From Amblyornis subalaris (Eukaryota; Chordata; Aves; Passeriformes; Ptilonorhynchidae), in the NCBI GenBank assembly GCA_018881555.1, contig JACAXG010000231.1:620001-684000 (forward strand): 64,000 nt of DNA. Reading direction: 5' to 3'. Under the pieces are notes generated by a model that saw nothing but the letters and a program-made list of their open reading frames with translations, did not search any database and was not told the DNA's origin. This document shows positions 11,701 through 26,100 of the stretch, one piece after another. Positions within the stretch are counted from its first letter, which is position 1, and each line of letters opens with the position of its first letter. The position numbers and the translations under genes were made by a program.

Positions 11701-14700
11701 AGAAATTCCCTTTTTGAGTCCGTGATGATGTTTCTTGTACTGCTCTGCTTTGTTCCAGTGGCACTGCCTCAGAGCATATTCTGCAGATTTTGTGACAAGG
11801 CTGCCATTTCCACCTACCACAGGGCTTTGCTTCTGTGAAGTTTGTGTTGATCCCCCACACTTTCACACGTTCAGCAGCAGACTTAATAATAGCAGGACTG
11901 CATTGTAGCAAGTTAGGGAACTTCAGGCTCCCTCTCCTTGGTTTATTTAATCCAAGGTTAGCATGCAATGAAGGCATCTTCTAGAAAGTATGTCTCTTCA
12001 GCAAACAATTGTGCGACTGCTGCATGGTTAGATGTACTCAACCTAGTATTAAATGAGCCATTTTGAGTGCTGACAGCAAGAGAGCTGCAGCAATGTGGAG
12101 CTCAGAGCCTCAGGTAACTAACCAGGACGTTAGAGCGTTTTAAGCTCCACACCATATGGCCACATCTGACTTAACTCATTATTTATACTACTTGAGCTTC
12201 AGTCACAGAGCAGACAAATTCTTACTTACAGAAAGATCTTTATGAAAAAAGAAATAGTTGGGACCTCTTCTTGTGAAGACCAGGCTGAATAGAAGTGCAG
12301 AAGGCAAAGGAGTCTCTTAAGGCAGAAGTAAAGATACAGGATTGCCCTTGGAGTTTGTACGTGGAGGAATCTGCCAGGAAAAATAAAAAACAAACCAGCA
12401 GAATGCAGTGGCAAACTATTATAGTGTGTACCTTGTCTCATTTAACAGCTTTGTGGGACCAGTTCACTTTCTGAAGGATACAAATATTCCCCCTTGAGCT
12501 AACTCCTTTAAAAATACATTACCTGTATTCTGAAGAGGGGAAAATATGCTCCTGCTAAGTTAGTAATACAGGAATCTGATCTCTACTTGCATATGTCTGC
12601 TCATATGTATCTTCTCTTAAAGTTGCAGTTGCATTTTAACTATATATATAAAAACTATGTAGGACTGGATTATCTGTGTCTGTTTGGCTAACTGCTTATA
12701 CAAGAAAAAACTTGTTCCTATTAGAAACAAATAAGAACAATTTACCTAGCTTGCCTACCCTGGCAGCAACAACAAAAGAAACAAAAAATCACATATTTTG
12801 AATCAGAGGTCCTGAAAGCCCTTCTATCTTTGACACAGAAATTACTTGCTTTGTTTCTGTAATGGTGATTATAAGTCTCAAACTTCCTGCTGACAGAATA
12901 ACACTGAAGAACATTAGTGACTCAGAAAACCTAATTGGTCTCCACCAGAGTTTTTCTGATTTCTTTGCTTTCAGTTTCCAGTAACATATATTCATGCTAC
13001 CTTTAAGTGCTTCCCTGCAGCTCTGAAAAAAAATTAGTTAAAGAAAAAGGAACACTAAATACTGTGACTATTAGGAAAAAAATTTAGGCTACACTGGGAA
13101 CCTTTTAGGTAGGTCTAACGTATTTCCAGTTACCCTTCCTTCCTTGCTGCAGACAGAACAATGAAAGCAGCACAGGCATTCACTTGCCCTGTTGAGCAGC
13201 TGACTGGGGAGATTTGGCAATGCCCCTTCCTAAAGCATGGCGTGTGATCATCTCCTCCCAACTGAGGCCTGGAATGTTTCGGTAATTCTTCACTGTTCTG
13301 AGGACTTTTAACTCCTCTGCATGACATAATCTCCTTACAGATTTCAAAATGAAGATCTCTTGCTGTACACGCCACGTTCTCATTGCGTGGCATTTGGCCA
13401 CTGCGAGTAGTCAGGCTAATTTGGCATAGATGCCATGATTCACAGCCACAGCAACTGCATCTCATTATGCTTCTATTTGAAGGAGCAAATTATAGAGTAA
13501 ACTATTCGAGGACCACGGAACTCAATATTTACAAGCAGAAGTGATGGATCCAGCTTTCCCTAACCTGATTTACTAGGCATGGTGGTTTTACTTAATTTTT
13601 TATGGAGTCAGTGTTTATCTGGTGTGTCTCTAAGTAGCAACTGCCAAAAGATGGATCAGAGAACACAGAGCAAACAGCTTGCAGCGACAAGCAGGAACTA
13701 AGCAATAACAACAGAACAGGACCATATGAACATGGGCTGAGCTACTACTATATTTCATGGCAGGTGCTCCCTATGTGAGATTGAGAATTTAGATACCACT
13801 TATGGAGGAAATACAGGAAGGCCAGCAATGGACTTAGAACAGAAACAGAAGAAAAGCAATGATCTGGAAGCACTCACAAGAATAGCTTTTCAGTAAACAA
13901 CTGGCAGAGCAACCAGATGTGAAAAACAGTAGGGCTCTTGAAATAGGTTGCCATATCAAAGTCAGTATATTTACATTGATGGAGCTTTGCTGGCAAATCT
14001 GTTTTGGCAAGAGAAGCTTGTGGACCACTGTGAAATACAAACAGCTGTATCAGAAACAGCAGCAGGGTCTAAGCTTGCCTGTTTGGATGTTAGCAAGTTT
14101 GTTTCACACTTTGATTAACCTGATATTCATTTTGGTGGGGATTTCAGTATGCGCTTTGCCTGGTTACTGAAGGTAGAGGCAGATTAGGACAGCAATAGAA
14201 AGTATCTCTGGCAAACCAGACTGAAGGCAAGATAATCCTACACATCAGTTAGCCCTTAAATGACAAAGTCGTGGCTTGGGAATGCTGTTTGCTTGCTGTA
14301 TATGGCTGAGAAAGGGTGAATTCTTTATGATAAAGTGAATTGACTAACAGTCCTTTTGAGGGATGCGGGGCATCCTTTCTTGGTAAATCTGGTCTTTTTG
14401 CTAGATACCTTATCAAGAGGAGAAATAAAACGTACTGAGGCTACAAACTCTTTAATTTATACCCATACAAAATTTAAAATGTGGTACGAATTTTACATGC
14501 AAAAATTTTGAATATGCTACATGGTGTCCTTGTTGGTGACTAAAAACAGCAATTGCATCTTCTCATCTCCTTCCTCACCTTTTCAACTTTTTGACAGTCT
14601 GTCTCAAAGCATGATCCTAAATAATTCATTATACATTCTTAAACTTTGTTAAGAATAGCACCCAACTCAGACTTTAAAGACTGTGTTCACAAAACATTAA

Positions 14701-16980
14701 GATGTGCCACAGTGTCAAGCAGCTTGATGGAATTCATCCCTTTTTTTCAATTTTCCATGTGGAAATTTGTAGGCATCATGCCTTTACACTACCTATAAGT
14801 ATGTCCCCTCTTTGCTTTTTGACATTACCTCTCTAGCCCTTTTCCCACTATGAAACAAATAGTGCTCTTTTCCAGCTGGAATAGGGCATTGGTCTGTGTC
14901 CCATCCGCTCTGCTCACAAATAGGTACAACTGTAGCCCAGTTTGGAGCTTATTTTTGAGGTCACAGTGCCCTCTACTGTCCAAGGCATCCTCTTTGCTGC
15001 TGCATCATCATACTTAAAAACAACAGCATGCCGAGTGTTTATATACCTTTCCCCCTTCCGGAATTAACACATTCATTTCTGTTTCAATATACTCTTTCAT
15101 CTAGACTAGTAGGCCAAGTCTGGGTTGTTTGATTGATTGAAAAGAAAACAGATTGGCTAGGCCATTGTCATTTCTTGCTGACTCTAATGCTGCTTTGTCA
15201 GAGTTACTCATAATTTAAATTAAACCACTGATCTATGCAGAGCTTGAATCACACCTGACTTGTAAATGTTGAGTAATTCTACATAAGGAAGCACTTTTGA
15301 CATGCATGCAAAGTAAGAAGAATCAGGCCTGTGTTTCAAGTACAAATTGTAAATCCATCTGCCACAGATTTGTATTGCTCCAGGTGATCATTCCAGCTCT
15401 GCAGATACAAATCACCTGTTACATACAGAGGTGTTCCTTACAAACTCCTCTTCCGTTTGTGTTTGCCTTCACTCTCTCTCTTCGTGAGTGGTGTGTGGCT
15501 CTGTAGGTAGTTTCACTTCCCTGTGAGTGTTGCCTGGAGCACCACAGACTGTCCTGTAAGTGAGCCTGGAACCATCCCTGCCCTCATGCCAACCATCGCT
15601 CACAAGTAACCACAGACCCTTTGTGACACTCCTTCTCTCACCCTGAAAGCCCCATTTACACAAGACATGGGCTGCTCTGCCCACCCTATCCCTACCATTA
15701 GAAAATCCTGTGTTCTTTTGATCTTAGCAAAGAGAATTCAAATGAGAAGTTGTCTACAGGCAACAAAAATCCCTAACTTCACCCACTTCTCAAGAAGCAT
15801 GCAGCAGGTAGCACAGAAGGGCTTATGTGAGGGGAAGGGAAGCACTTCCTTCTGAAATATACATTTTGTTTCATAGTCTCGATTTTTTTTTAGCTTGACA
15901 GAACAACTCATTATGCTGAGACAGCAGCAGCTGACATTGTTTCACAAGGCAGGTGCAACCACTCCAGCTCCTCAATGTGCTACAACTTGTTTCCCAGTAT
16001 GGGATCTTGTAGTATGATTCCCCATAGCATGACACGTAGGAGTTCAGAGGATTTCCCTTCCGGAGAGATTACATTGATGATATAAATCAATGTATATATT
16101 GATGATGGACTGAAGCCTGAGTATAGGATGACATTCATTTTCTCATGCTAACCCATAGCAAAATGAGAATTCACTAAACAATGAACTTTCAAGTGTACAC
16201 ATACAAGTGTATGTGTTTGCATGTATGTATATAAAAAAAAAAAATCTATCAAATACTATAAATCAAACNGCACTGCTGGGCACAAAAGGCATATTTCAAA
16301 AGACAGACCTGTCTTTAGCCATTTCTCCCGTGGAACGGTCACGTCATAAAGTCACAGAGAATTTCACTGATGCTGAGTATCTGTGGTTCCAGAATAAATC
16401 CCAGGACTACACTGCAAGGAAACTGTGGCCCACTAGTAATGCTGGGGTTTGATGAAGAAATACTTTATGGAAAAGATGCTTTTAAAATTGCCACTCATTG
16501 GAAGGAGAAAAGGATGTCAAAGAGCAGAATGCAGAATGACTATCAGAAAAATGTGATAAAATTTTAAAATATGTTTTCTCTTTAGAGAAATCTTTCCCAT
16601 CTGTTGAGGAGGTACTTGGAAAAATTCTGCCTTTCAAACAGGAAGAGCTTCAATGCCCACTAACAACTCACAAACTACCTGTACCAGGTTTAAAGTAATT
16701 TCGTCTTAGCATGCCATATGCATATACAGAATTGCATTTTGCAAGCAGCATGGAACCTCCACATTTCAGCTGTCATTATAATATGTCACTATTCTGATAG
16801 TGAACACTGCACTTCAGAAAAGATGTGGACCCAGTGAAGGATAGGCAATTTTCCTAATCTCCTTTATCCCTTATTGTCATTCTTGTTTTCCATTAGCCAT
16901 GGTAGTTGCCAAGCAGATTTCCCCCTCCACCAAGCACATACACACAGCAGAAAACCCCCTTGAAGTCTACACAAGGAAGA
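8762..16980. other. Intergenic DNA upstream of DPY19L1, no gene seen
   Basis: AT-rich, with short chance frames only. The longest (11312-11611 and 11636-11977, minus strand) have no recognised domain and no partner exons. One unresolved base lies at 16269 and an A-run at about 16232-16244. Confidence 0.6.
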
Positions 16981-16984
16981 TGTG

Positions 16985-17320
16985 AAAAGTAGCCTGGAGA
17001 AAAGTAATCAGAGGGAATGTAATATCAGTTTTCAAATAGGCAAAAGGTTGCTATAAGAAGTGACAGAAGCACTGGATAAGGAGTGAAGGGCTAAAATTTC
17101 AGTCTGGGTCAGGTTAGACATTAGGGCCAATTTCTAAAGAAAGAATAGTTAGGCATCAGAATCTTTGAAGGACCTGTGGAGTCTCCATTGTTGGGGCCTC
17201 TTAAAAACAAATAAGATAAACATCTTTCAGAGGTGGTTTAATTATAAACTGATCTTGGCTTGAGTCAAGGAGATGATCTCTGAAGACCCCTTCCTGCCCT
17301 ACCTTTTATTATTATGTACC
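16985..17320 (+). mobile_element. Ancient CR1-like LINE 3' end, degraded
   Basis: The stretch follows the layout of a sauropsid CR1 3' untranslated end. In order it has a segment like 'caggttagacattagg', then 'gtggagtctccattgttggggcctcttaaaaacaaataagataaacatc' in degraded form, and the terminal 'gaccccttcctgcccta' type ending. Many substitutions and small gaps suggest an old insertion, of the older CR1 group that ends in 'cttcctgccc' rather than 'cttccaaccc'. It has no coding capacity. Family assignment is from memory of the consensus. Confidence 0.65.
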
Positions 17321-19740
17321 AGCTAATCCCTCAATGAGTATTTATGGAAAAATTTCATCACAGGTATCCCCTGACCCAGCTTTAAGCTGCAGACCACCCA
17401 CCTCTTATTATACTGAGGAAAATGCTACTTTTACCCTGAGATGCCATGCTTTTTATCAAGGCTCTATGTAACTTGGAGATTATCAGTCTTCTACAAGGAA
17501 ATACATTAGCGACACCTTCAAATTTTTTCAACACCTGAAAAAGAAAAAAAAACCAAGAAAAGAGAAATAACTCTGGAAGCAGAAGAGCAGGGACAACCTG
17601 TAATATTTGCTTGGGCCTTTCTTTTGAGGTGAGAGAGCAGAAGAAGAAAAGAAGAAGTAAGAGGTAACACTGAGTTTGCAGTTGAAAACTAGCCTAGGTC
17701 TTAAAGAGGCACAGAGGTTTCACTAGTGGGTCTGCCACAGATCTACTTTGTAAGTACAGTGGATGATCTAAAATGAGATGGTAACAAGGAAGAAAGGGAG
17801 TTGTGACAATAATTGATTAGTAGCATTGAGAGTAGGGGCTGTGCATGTGGAATGAGAATGAAGAGGAGCAGGCAATAAATGAGAAAGAAAATGAAAATCC
17901 AGAGGACAAAGAAGGAAAGAAGAAAGAAAAGTCTTATTATAAAATAACCTTAAATGTGTGAGTGCAGCAGAGGCCTAACTCCAATGAAGATTCTGTGTTT
18001 TTCAGTATGTTTATAAAGTTTCATATGTTTATAAAGGAGTGCTATGAGTAGAAAGTAAATATCTAAGTGCTGGAGTGAATCTTGGCTCTGGAACCTGGAT
18101 CCCCTTACCTGCCGCTTATAGATTGCATCTGCACCTTCAAATTTTTCTTACATTTCTGTAAGCTTTACCTTAATAAACACTATCGGTTTCTGTCCTATCT
18201 CTACTCTGTTCTTCGAAGTTGCCCTATCCTTGTCTTACAGTCCCTGTAATTTTAGCATTAATGGAATTGGAATCTTTTTTTCTGGGGTTTAGCTCTCCTG
18301 TTTTTAAACAGCTCTCCAAATATGGCTTGGAAGAAGAAGGAGGCATTGAAACTCAAGACCAGTCATATGTCTTCTCAGAGATGGCAGAGCTGTGGCAGAC
18401 ACATGCTTTGGACTTCAGCATTTCAATTAAAAGAGATTTATTCCTGTTTCAGTAGGGAGTTCAGCTGAGACCAACTTATCCTTTTGCAGAGACTGTATTC
18501 ATCCTTTTCAGGGGGTGATTCCATTTCTTTCATTGTGTCCACTTAAATATAAAATCCAAAATCATGAAAATTAAAGAGGAAAATAAGTCCTTAAGCTCGT
18601 GATTTTTACTCAGTTGGCTACAGAAATAGGTCTCTGTAAATGCATATATGAGTTTGTCTAACTACACCACATGATTCTTTACTATTTTGCCAGTTTCAAC
18701 TTAATTCAACATCACACTTTACAAAAGTAGGGTGTGTTTTTGTATTTGAATGACTTCTGTATTAATAACAATTTAGATCAACACAACTGATGGAAGGAAA
18801 AGGGGACAAAATGTTGAGACCACAGCTCACTGTCAGCATGCTTTCTGAAGCGAAGAGCTGCAAACGTATGAAAATGATTGCCACAAAAGAAAATACATGC
18901 ATCTTTATGCAAACATGCAATCTACATAGTTTTGCCCTGAGTAAGGTGTTAGGTGTGGCACACTTACCCCGTTCAGCAGCAGCAAGTCCTGAACAACCAT
19001 TCAGTTACACAACTCTGGTGTGGAAAGAAAGCTCTAAGTGGGTGCAGACATCTGCTTTAATCCTTGCAAGACTTCCTGAGCTTTATAAATTGGCTTTTGT
19101 GTAAATGAAAATCAGGCTATGTATTTTCTGCCTGGTATGGTGTTGAGTACATGTTCCAAAAGTATTTAAGGATTACTTCTTTGTTAAGATACAGAGCGAT
19201 ATACTTGTTTTGTCTACCTGCAAGAAATTAGAAGCAGTGCATGTGGATACAAGCTAATTCTTTTCTCTTGTTCAGATTCTTTTATTGCAGACAACAGTAA
19301 TATTTGCTGAAAATAAGAGAGTTAAAAAAAATTATATTTTACCATCCATATTCCAAAAAGACATTACAGTTTATGACTGCCTGGATGCCATCCAACCAGT
19401 AAGTAGAAAATAAACAAACAAAACTACTGAGACAAAAACAAACCAGAGAAAAGCCTAATCAACTTAAGAAACATAAATAGATAGCTGATGCAGGCCAGCA
19501 CGCTTTCACTCAACATGTAGATTTTGCACCTGAGGACCTGGTAGAAAATCTGGGAAAATATACCCGAGGCAGACTGTGCGTTACATAATGTGTATGGGAA
19601 AAAAAAATAAAAGGAATATCGCTGCCTCAAAAACGCCTGAGGCAGAACAGTGAAATTGTGCAGCAGTGGCAGATGAGGTTCCTGGGGAACTGAGTTACCA
19701 CTGGGTTAGAGAGGCTTGAGGTCAGAGGGGGGCCAGCGGG
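17321..19740. other. Intergenic DNA, no gene seen
   Basis: AT-rich, with purine-rich stretches (about 17530-17660 and 17870-17935) and a partial duplication of a 13-base unit ending in 'tatgtttataaag' around 18006-18036. No exon, RNA gene or element is recognised. Confidence 0.55.
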
Positions 19741-19839
19741 AATTTAGGGAATACCAGAGGTGGCATATGGGGCGCATGGAAAATATTGAGTACGCAAATC
19801 CTTCTTTTTCCTCCTCCTGATTTTTCCCTCTCGCTGTTT

Positions 19840-19985
19840 ACTGTGGCGCCCGCCTCCGCCTCCCGCAGAGGCCGAGTCCCAGGCCCCCTGTGCCAGGGCG
19901 CGGCGGGAGCCGCCGGCAGAGGGCACAGGGCGCCCGCGGGAGGCGCGGCTGCGCTCCCTCCTCGGACAGGGATGTGCTGCTCTTC
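19840..19985. promoter_or_regulatory. Small orphan CpG-dense patch between DPY19L1 and TBX20
   Basis: About 140 bases contain close to twenty CpG dinucleotides inside otherwise AT-rich, CpG-poor DNA. It is about 12 kb from the TBX20 stop codon and 11 kb from the DPY19L1 promoter, so it belongs to neither. It may be the promoter or first exon of an unannotated non-coding transcript, or a regulatory element. Frames on both strands are open across it only because of composition. Confidence 0.5.
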
Positions 19986-22900
19986 CAGGTGGCACCTGCC
20001 TCACAGGTGTATATCCCAAAGACCATTAGTTTTTAATTAGAAACAAACAAAGAAAAATTGTTGCTGTGTCTACGTACCTTCAGGGTAGGCTGAGTGTCAG
20101 GGCGCAGGTGAGAAACTCACTGGTGCCTGACAAGAAATCGTACAGGTGACTGCCCTCCATTTAGTGCAGCACACGCAATCCTCCCCTGCCGTGGCCTTTG
20201 TGGTGAGTTACTCCCTGAGAAAAAGTTCCCGATGGTGTCACCTGAGCTGGAAGCGTTTCCCTGAGCTTTGAAGTTTCACCGGAAGGTTGTGCTGTGAGGG
20301 GACAGCTGGGCCAGGAATTGTATGCATGGACACACGGACATCAGCCTGGCCATCAGCTGCAAAGCTGCTGAGCACAGAGCAGTGCAAGCTGCTGGCCACA
20401 AGCAGAGCACACGAAAGGGAGCCACCTCTGTACCTGTGAAAGGAGGCTGGTGGGAAAAGGCAGGGCTGTGGCATCTCCATCCTTCAGCAGAGTCAGCACC
20501 CCACAATGTGAGATCATGCGACACCCAGAGTTGCGGGGAAGGAAACGTATGTGGTCCTCAAAGCACTGATCTTGCACATGTGAAAAGGTCTAAACCTATA
20601 AAAGCAACCAAGCTAGAAGAGGGTGTGAAAGTATATACTATCTCAGCCTTTACAGTTGCCAGGACCACAATTTTATGTAAGGTGGAAGGTTTTTTGGAAC
20701 TTTTTTTTTGTATAACAAAAAAAAAGTATATGGAGTGGCAGTGTATAATTCAGTAAGAGTAGACAGTCACGTGAAGGAGAGTCTTAGGACCCCACATGGC
20801 CAAGAAGTTCAGTGATAAGTGAATTTGTCAAAAGAAAGATCTGGTTCCTGGAAGCGGAAATGAGTTTCTAATTCAGACCAAATGATTTTCAGCTGGAAAT
20901 AAAAAGAGGAAACTATATCAGAAGTTGAAAATAAAAAGTTATTTGATAGGTGATAAAGTGTTTTAGTATTTCATTTGAAACTGACGTAAACTAGTAAGTT
21001 AACAAAGGGTGGTAATTAACCTGAGGGCACAGTCAAATATTTTCAGTGAATACAACATTGTTCATTTACCCAAAATGCGTGGGTCTTCTTGTTCTACTTT
21101 TAAATCAGTCCTTTATACTCCTCCAAATTTGATTTTTGCATTTTCATTTAATTCTGAGTTCATTTTCCCCTGTTTTTCCAGTTCATAAGTCAACCAAAAC
21201 CCATCCACATCCTGTTTTTTAGTGTCCTAATTAGGGTTGTGTAAAGAACAACAGTGAAATGTCACTTTGCCATTAACGTTTATTTTGGTTATGTAACCAG
21301 ATTAAATTATATGAGAAATAAATATATTTGCTGACATAGCAACAACAGCAAAAGTTATTCTGTTTCCGGTCCCAAATATTAAAAAAAGAAAAAAAAAATA
21401 GTGTCTGAACAAGAATTATAAGGTGGTTTATTTTTTAGTATCCTGAATTTTGAAACAGATTTATTCCACCTTAGTACCCTCCCACCTTTTTTCTTTTTAA
21501 AGGAGGGTGGGGTTCTCATGAAATTCTGTTTCTCATGGCCATGCTTTTAATCAAAACAGTGAAACAAAACAAAATTCACAGTAAAATTACAAAAGAAAAA
21601 TCAGAGGGTCCCTTGGAGAGAGAAAGGTTGGTTTTCCTAATGCTGAATTGAAATGTTTTAGTCTTAAAATTAGATTATGAGAAATGCAGCCATCCTATAT
21701 TCAAATTTAAAATTAGTCTTGTACCTTATAAGTCTACATCTGGATATCCGATACATGTGGGTCTGGGTGAAGCAAGACCAACTAGTTTATAATGTCTTGT
21801 ATATATAAATAAGGAAATCCAGTAAAAAAGCTGAAACCACATTTGTGTTTCATGAACAAGCTCCCTGCTATCGTCCTTTCCACCACAGAGAGACATAGTA
21901 CCTATAAGATCAGGTTTATGCCTGAACTTTTCAATGTTTAAGAGTCATTGCTTTCTTTACTAGCAAAAGGGCAGACCATCATGTAACATTTTTGCAAAGG
22001 CTTGCATTTCTTTTTAAACTTGTGATTTCCTCACTAGCTTAAAATGCTTCATTAAAAAGCTAATTTTCAAAGTGACTTCACATGGAGAAATCTATTTTAA
22101 GGCATTGGTTAATCCAACATCAGTGAAGTGTGGAGGGAAACAAAAATGAAGTCATTGTTCATTTTAAAATTATTTCTGTCACATTCAATGGTGGGGGAAA
22201 TTTTGCAGACCTTTCTTTTCTCAATTTTATTCCAACAGATTGGTGCACTTATTAATTCTTATGGCTTTCATTAGTTAAATGAAGATGATACACAGTTCTC
22301 TGTTTCCTTTTCTGGGGTCTTTTTCGTCTTCTCTAAATAATTTCTCCATCTGGATGCATGTTCAGCACTTGCCATGAATCCCAGATAAAGCAGAAATCCA
22401 TTATTGTCGCCCCATTTGTTGTCTTTGTGTGTTTGGATAACTGGTTTAAGCCACAGTCGTGCAACTTATTTTATGTGGATATACTCCAGAACCAAAGCAG
22501 TAAACAGGGAATTAGCAGTGTATTCTAACATAAAACTTAGAATAAGCATTCGTATTTCCTGTGTTTAGGCATGCTTACACTGGTGATTTTTAAAATTTTT
22601 TTTCAGTTAGGGTCTGGTATAGCTGAAATTTGGATGTATGATCTGGTTTTCCTTCAGGTTACGTGTTATGGAAACCTTCTTTCTAAGCTAGAGTTGTCTT
22701 TAACCATACTGCAGTTTTGTTTACGGTCACATTGCACGTGTGACTTTTAGTATTCCTTTTTTGTGGTTTGCAATTTCTCATGTGATTTTAGGTTTTAAAA
22801 TGTCTGCCCTATTCTCGTGTTATCATGCAATGCAAAGTCAGTGCAAAGTTTCATGCTTGGCACATAGAGCAATTCATCTCAAAATTACATGTTATTTGCT

Positions 22901-23120
22901 TAATTTGGTATTTCTATTTACACTAACTCTAAATACCCACTTGGATCTTATGATCAGCTTCCAATTTATTTCTACTGTTGCATCCGGACAGTAGCTATTT
23001 ACGTCTTTCTGGATTTTCCAGTGTATTCATTCTGGTGAAAGTGTCCATCTCATCACAGCTGCACTGTGGATTCACATTTCCAGAATAATACAAGTGTTAA
23101 AAATATTCTAAGCCATAAGG

Positions 23121-23142
23121 TTGTGTGTGTGTGAGAGAGAGA
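23121..23142 (+). repeat. Compound (TG)n(GA)n dinucleotide repeat
   Basis: About five TG units run directly into about five GA units, a short compound microsatellite. Confidence 0.85.
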
Positions 23143-26100
23143 AACTTGTACATTTCAGATCTCACGTTCTAGGCTCTTAGATCACTCAGGGAATCCACAG
23201 CCTGGAGTAGCTCTAGACACAAGCTGACAAGGCACTTCCTCAGCATCAAATAGTCTGTGTGTTTGTATGTTTATGGGCAAGGTGGGGACAAACCAGTCCC
23301 ATGCCTGCTGCCTGCTTTGCTGCCTATGCCAAAGCCCTGAAGAGGAAAACATTTTGCTTTTGCTCTTGGGGAAACTTTACATGCAGAATGGCCGCAGCTG
23401 CTCCGGAGCAGGGTGGGAGGCACCATTTCCTGGCTGCGGTTAAGAGTGTGCTGATCCAACGCTTCTCCATGTCATTTTGCATTCTGACTTCTTTTGTGTC
23501 AAGACAGCTCAAGCCCATCCCTCGAATTTTGGACAGCAAAATTCAGTTTTGCCTATATTGTCATGATGGCAACTCTGCCTTTGACACAAATATATAGGCT
23601 ATTCTTCTGCAATGCACGAAAGAGCTAAGCTCCTAAGAAGAGGATCCACCAAAAAACATGTCCAAAACCCCAAAAAGAAAGAAAAAAATAACCTCTTCAA
23701 CTTACTTGAGCTCTCTTGAGTTAGCAAATAAAAAGGAAGTATCCATGTGTTCTCTAACAATTTGGCCAAGGTTGAAAGAACAGAAGAACAAAGGCATGAT
23801 ATTATGGCATGGAGCAAAAGAGGCTTTAAAATAATTCAGGAACGAATGTTAAAATGTTTAGGCTGGTTTCTGAAAAAACCATAAACCTTGCAAAATAGCA
23901 AACACTATAGCAAAGTCTTTGCTGTACTGTCCTGTTCTGAGCAGGACTTAGAAGCATGATTCTTGCTAAAATTAGTGGGAGTTCTGCATCTGCCTCTTAA
24001 AAGCTTTGAAATCTCAGCCTATAATATTCCCTGTTAGTCTTTTCCCTCATCAGGTATGTACAGAGGAAAACATTTTCTGTGACTGAAAACACCAGCAGTT
24101 GTCTGTCCAGAACTGCTGAAAACCATGCCACATTGTCTTAAGTGCTAGATAGGCTCTACAATACATACTGATTTGTTTAAGAACAACTTGAAAGTGTTTA
24201 AAGCCTTGTATAGGAAATCACGGGGGCACAAGTGTTTTATATATCCATACAAAAATGTACAAGGTTCCTAGTGCATTGTAAAATGAAGAAGCAAGGAAGG
24301 CCAAAGTCTTTAACCATCTAAAACAATCTAATCATCCTCTGGAAATGCACTGTTTGGGGTGACTATGTTAACTGAAAATGGAGAGATTAAATAAAGTCAG
24401 GCTGATAAACCCCCAGTACTACTAACTTATTTGTAATATCATTGGAGATGAGTAGTATGACTGGTGTCTCAAGTCTAAAAGCTATGACATTCAGAGGCAA
24501 GGTAATTGAAGCCTGCCATTCCAAAGCCCTCGGTACATGTTCAGATATTATCAATGCAAATTTTACAGCCAATGATTTGCATCAAGATAAAAACTAATTC
24601 CTCCTTTGGCTACCTTGGGATCGATTCATGAGAGAGAACAGGAAGAAATAATAATTGATTTGTGATAATGTATCAAGCATGTCTTTAAGACAAGGAGTAA
24701 GATAAATAGAAAAAAGCTGCTTTCTCCAACACTCAACTTTTATCACCAGAGAACCCCAGTGAAGACCAGAGTTGTCATCTCATAAAATCATATGGGATTT
24801 TCAATAGAAAAGCCCCTGACTGAAAGCTGACAAATTACAGTGACCCCTCTTAAGCATAGACTACCAGTTTAAGAATCACAACTTACTCCACCTCTTGAGA
24901 ACTCAAAGAGAGAGTGGTTTCTGATGACACCAAATACCTCAATGATTTATTATTTGTAGTTAAAATTTTGTATGCATTGTCCCTAGAAGCTGACTGAAAG
25001 ACAGTGCAGACTAAAAATAAAGACACCATGAACTTCTCCTGTTCCATATTATTGCTTTCACATTATTTTAAGATGCTTTAAGACAGAGACCCAGTAAAAA
25101 GCACAAAATTAATTCTAGTTTGAGGTGACAAAGATATATGACTGCATTGCCTCTGAAAGAACACATAACAGACTTCTGACACAGGTAACAGACACAGATT
25201 TTTCGCTATGTACTTAGTTTCTTCTATGACTCTCTCAGAACAGCTGACCAAAGTTACACATCAAAACAGAGAAGGGCCTCAGCTGTTCAAGGAACTGTAT
25301 CACCTCCACCTTTGGGGAGTTATTTGTTCTAAATATCATCACAGATTGAGTTGCAAGCACTTTCATTTTTTTAATTAATCTTACTGTTTGAGCTATTCTC
25401 CTACAATTGTTGGCAATTTAAACAGACAAAGAGCCACCTGAGCACCCCTTGCACATCTGAAGGACAACCATTCAGCTCACCACCTTTTCTGCTAACCACC
25501 CTTCTGCAAACACAGGAGAGCATAGACCTTGGAAGCAGATACTCATGATGTTTGTGAAAACATGACAAACCCAGGAGTTTCTCTAGGACACAAAACCTGA
25601 AGCCACTCAACAACAGACAAATATTATAGAGCATGGTTGCTTGCTTTTTATTCAACAGGTTAGTCAATGCCATTCCTGCATTACACCTATTTTCCATCCT
25701 AAAAAGTCTTAAAAATACCAGATCTTGATATGTCTGCCTGTCAAACTATACTTTATAAACAGAGCTAAAAATGATACAGTGGTGATTTACCTAATACTGT
25801 CTGCATTGGGAGAAATTATTATCCACTCGTCAGCTGGACTCTCTGTCCAATTCTTCTGGTAGGCATCCCCATAGGTTGTTCTTGATCCATCTGGTTATTA
25901 CAATGGAGAACAAGAACCAGCTGCTGTAGTGCCTGCAGAGGTCCGTAGAGCCTCACTGACCAACTCTGATATCAACAACTAACTTTATTAAAGATCTTGA
26001 ATATTAGACCACTGACAGTTTAATTTTTAGAATTATCATTAGTGATTATTGTCAGTTTCTATATATTCAACTGTTGGTGTATAATCTAAATATTTCATGT

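Noticed and set aside
11312..11977. Minus-strand frames of 99 and 113 codons close together, like a broken gene
   Set aside because: No recognised domain or motif, and no matching splice sites; best treated as chance frames until a database search says otherwise.
21479..21512. Imperfect inverted repeat around 'ccaccttttttctttttaaaggagggtggg'
   Set aside because: The arms have mismatches and consist of low-complexity T, A and G runs; no stable or conserved structure is implied.
23259..23597. Plus-strand frame of 112 codons in the intergenic region
   Set aside because: No domain, no signal peptide followed by a sensible mature protein, no splice partners; length is within chance for this much sequence.
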